From: Belnapia sp. F-4-1
GTDB taxonomy: Bacteria > Pseudomonadota > Alphaproteobacteria > Acetobacterales > Acetobacteraceae
Reading direction: 5' to 3'
NCBI RefSeq assembly: GCF_000802185.1
Contig: NZ_KN676113.1
Span: 3,327,019-3,391,018, forward strand
DNA: 64,000 bases
Within the stretch, counting starts at the first letter, position 1; each line of letters starts with the position of its first letter. Below the pieces are notes generated by a model that saw nothing but the letters and a program-made list of their open reading frames with translations, had not been told where the DNA came from and did no database searches. Shown piece after piece: positions 63,729-64,000 of this stretch. The position numbers and the translations under genes were made by a program.

Positions 63729-64000
63729 ATGGCAGAGGGGGAAGCGGCATCCGCGGAGGACCGGACAGAAGCTCCGACGCAACGGCGGCTGGATCGGGCA
63801 CGGGATGAGGGGCAGTCAGCCCTTTCGCGGGAGGTGGTTGGTTTCGCCACCTTGCTGGCCGGGACGCTGGCCGGGTTCCTGACCTTGCCACCGCTCGGTG
63901 CGGAGTGGCTGCGGCTGATGCGGGCCTTGCTGGAGATGCCGGGGGAAGGGGCGGTGCTGGCGCCGGCCTTGCTGCGGCAATCGGCGCTGACCCTCCTGCC
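63729..64000 (+). CDS. flhB: FlhB flagellar export apparatus protein, N-terminal part
   Basis: The frame from ATG 63729 stays open to the window edge. It reads EDRTEAPTQRRLDRARDEGQ, the conserved FlhB start, then SALSREVVGFATLLAGTLAG, the first membrane helix. FlhB switches export from hook to filament proteins through its self-cleaving C-terminal domain, which is outside the window. It follows fliR by 3 bases. Confidence 0.93.
   Translation, partial: MAEGEAASAEDRTEAPTQRRLDRARDEGQSALSREVVGFATLLAGTLAGFLTLPPLGAEWLRLMRALLEMPGEGAVLAPALLRQSALTLL

Noticed and set aside
1-64000. tRNA genes, insertion sequences, phage or defence genes
   Set aside because: None seen. No transposase, integrase, recombinase, Cas or toxin-antitoxin motif in any plausible frame.

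Overview
The window is high-GC DNA (roughly 70%) with tightly packed genes, many ATGA start/stop overlaps and no tRNA, rRNA, CRISPR array or transposase that I can see. The gene content suggests a flagellated alphaproteobacterium of the Rhodospirillales, probably a Roseomonas-like member of the Acetobacteraceae. The clues are FliX, FliL-FliM-DUF6468-MotE-CheY-CheZ order, CheZ, a phasin, several Bug/TTT-type binding proteins, a single-Cys DksA and CtrA/sigma54-style flagellar control. The genus is an inference.

Flagellar genes lie in four islands separated by housekeeping and metabolic operons. (1) 1-4132: flgK (partial, frameshifted) and flgE on the minus strand, fliK (frameshifted) and flgD on the plus strand. 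(2) 11825-14190: flgN-like, rod-binding flgJ-like and flgI on the minus strand, fliX on the plus strand. (3) 48934-58650: flgF-flgG-flgA-flgH (minus) and fliL-fliM-DUF6468-motE-cheY-cheZ-922-aa protein (plus). (4) 60235-64000: 77-aa ORF-fliO-fliP (minus) and flgB-flgC-fliE-fliQ-fliR-flhB (plus, running off the end). Sigma54-like -24/-12 elements precede the rod, ring and hook operons. CtrA-like TTAA-N7-TTAA elements precede the export/switch operons, which resembles the class II/III split of Caulobacter.

Between the islands: 4136-8672 is an envelope operon (hldD/rfaD-lgt-midA-pgeF-22-aa peptide-lipoprotein). 8768-11824 holds ubiK-like, YbjN-like, proC, a TetR-like regulator and a phasin. 14326-14742 is dksA. 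14767-21744 is a divergent catabolic locus: hydantoinase/oxoprolinase A and B with a Bug protein facing a second Bug protein and a class III CoA-transferase. 21808-24293 is a stress-type group (YpfJ metalloprotease, a PepSY-like secreted protein, a YflT-domain glycine-rich protein) with two EcfG-like promoters. 24290-27453 has a ring-opening amidohydrolase, a divergent partner, and an NAD(P)-binding/HxlR pair.

27441-40726 is a complete assimilatory nitrate system on the minus strand: nasT-nasS-nrtA-nrtB-nrtD-FAD oxidoreductase-nirA-flavoprotein-nasA-cysG. It would import nitrate, reduce it to nitrite and then ammonium, make the siroheme cofactor and sense nitrate through NasS/NasT. 40847-44461 holds an FAD monooxygenase, an M20 amidohydrolase and a DHDPS-family enzyme. 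44451-48846 holds an SRAP protein, a GST, DUF1127 divergent from a MocR regulator, and an RTX protein. speD/speE (polyamine synthesis) sit between the last two flagellar islands.

I see no candidate defence system. The least described parts are the 922-aa secreted protein at the end of the chemotaxis/switch operon, the flavoprotein with an N-terminal Cys-rich segment in the nitrate operon, and the tiny membrane peptide ahead of the lipoprotein.
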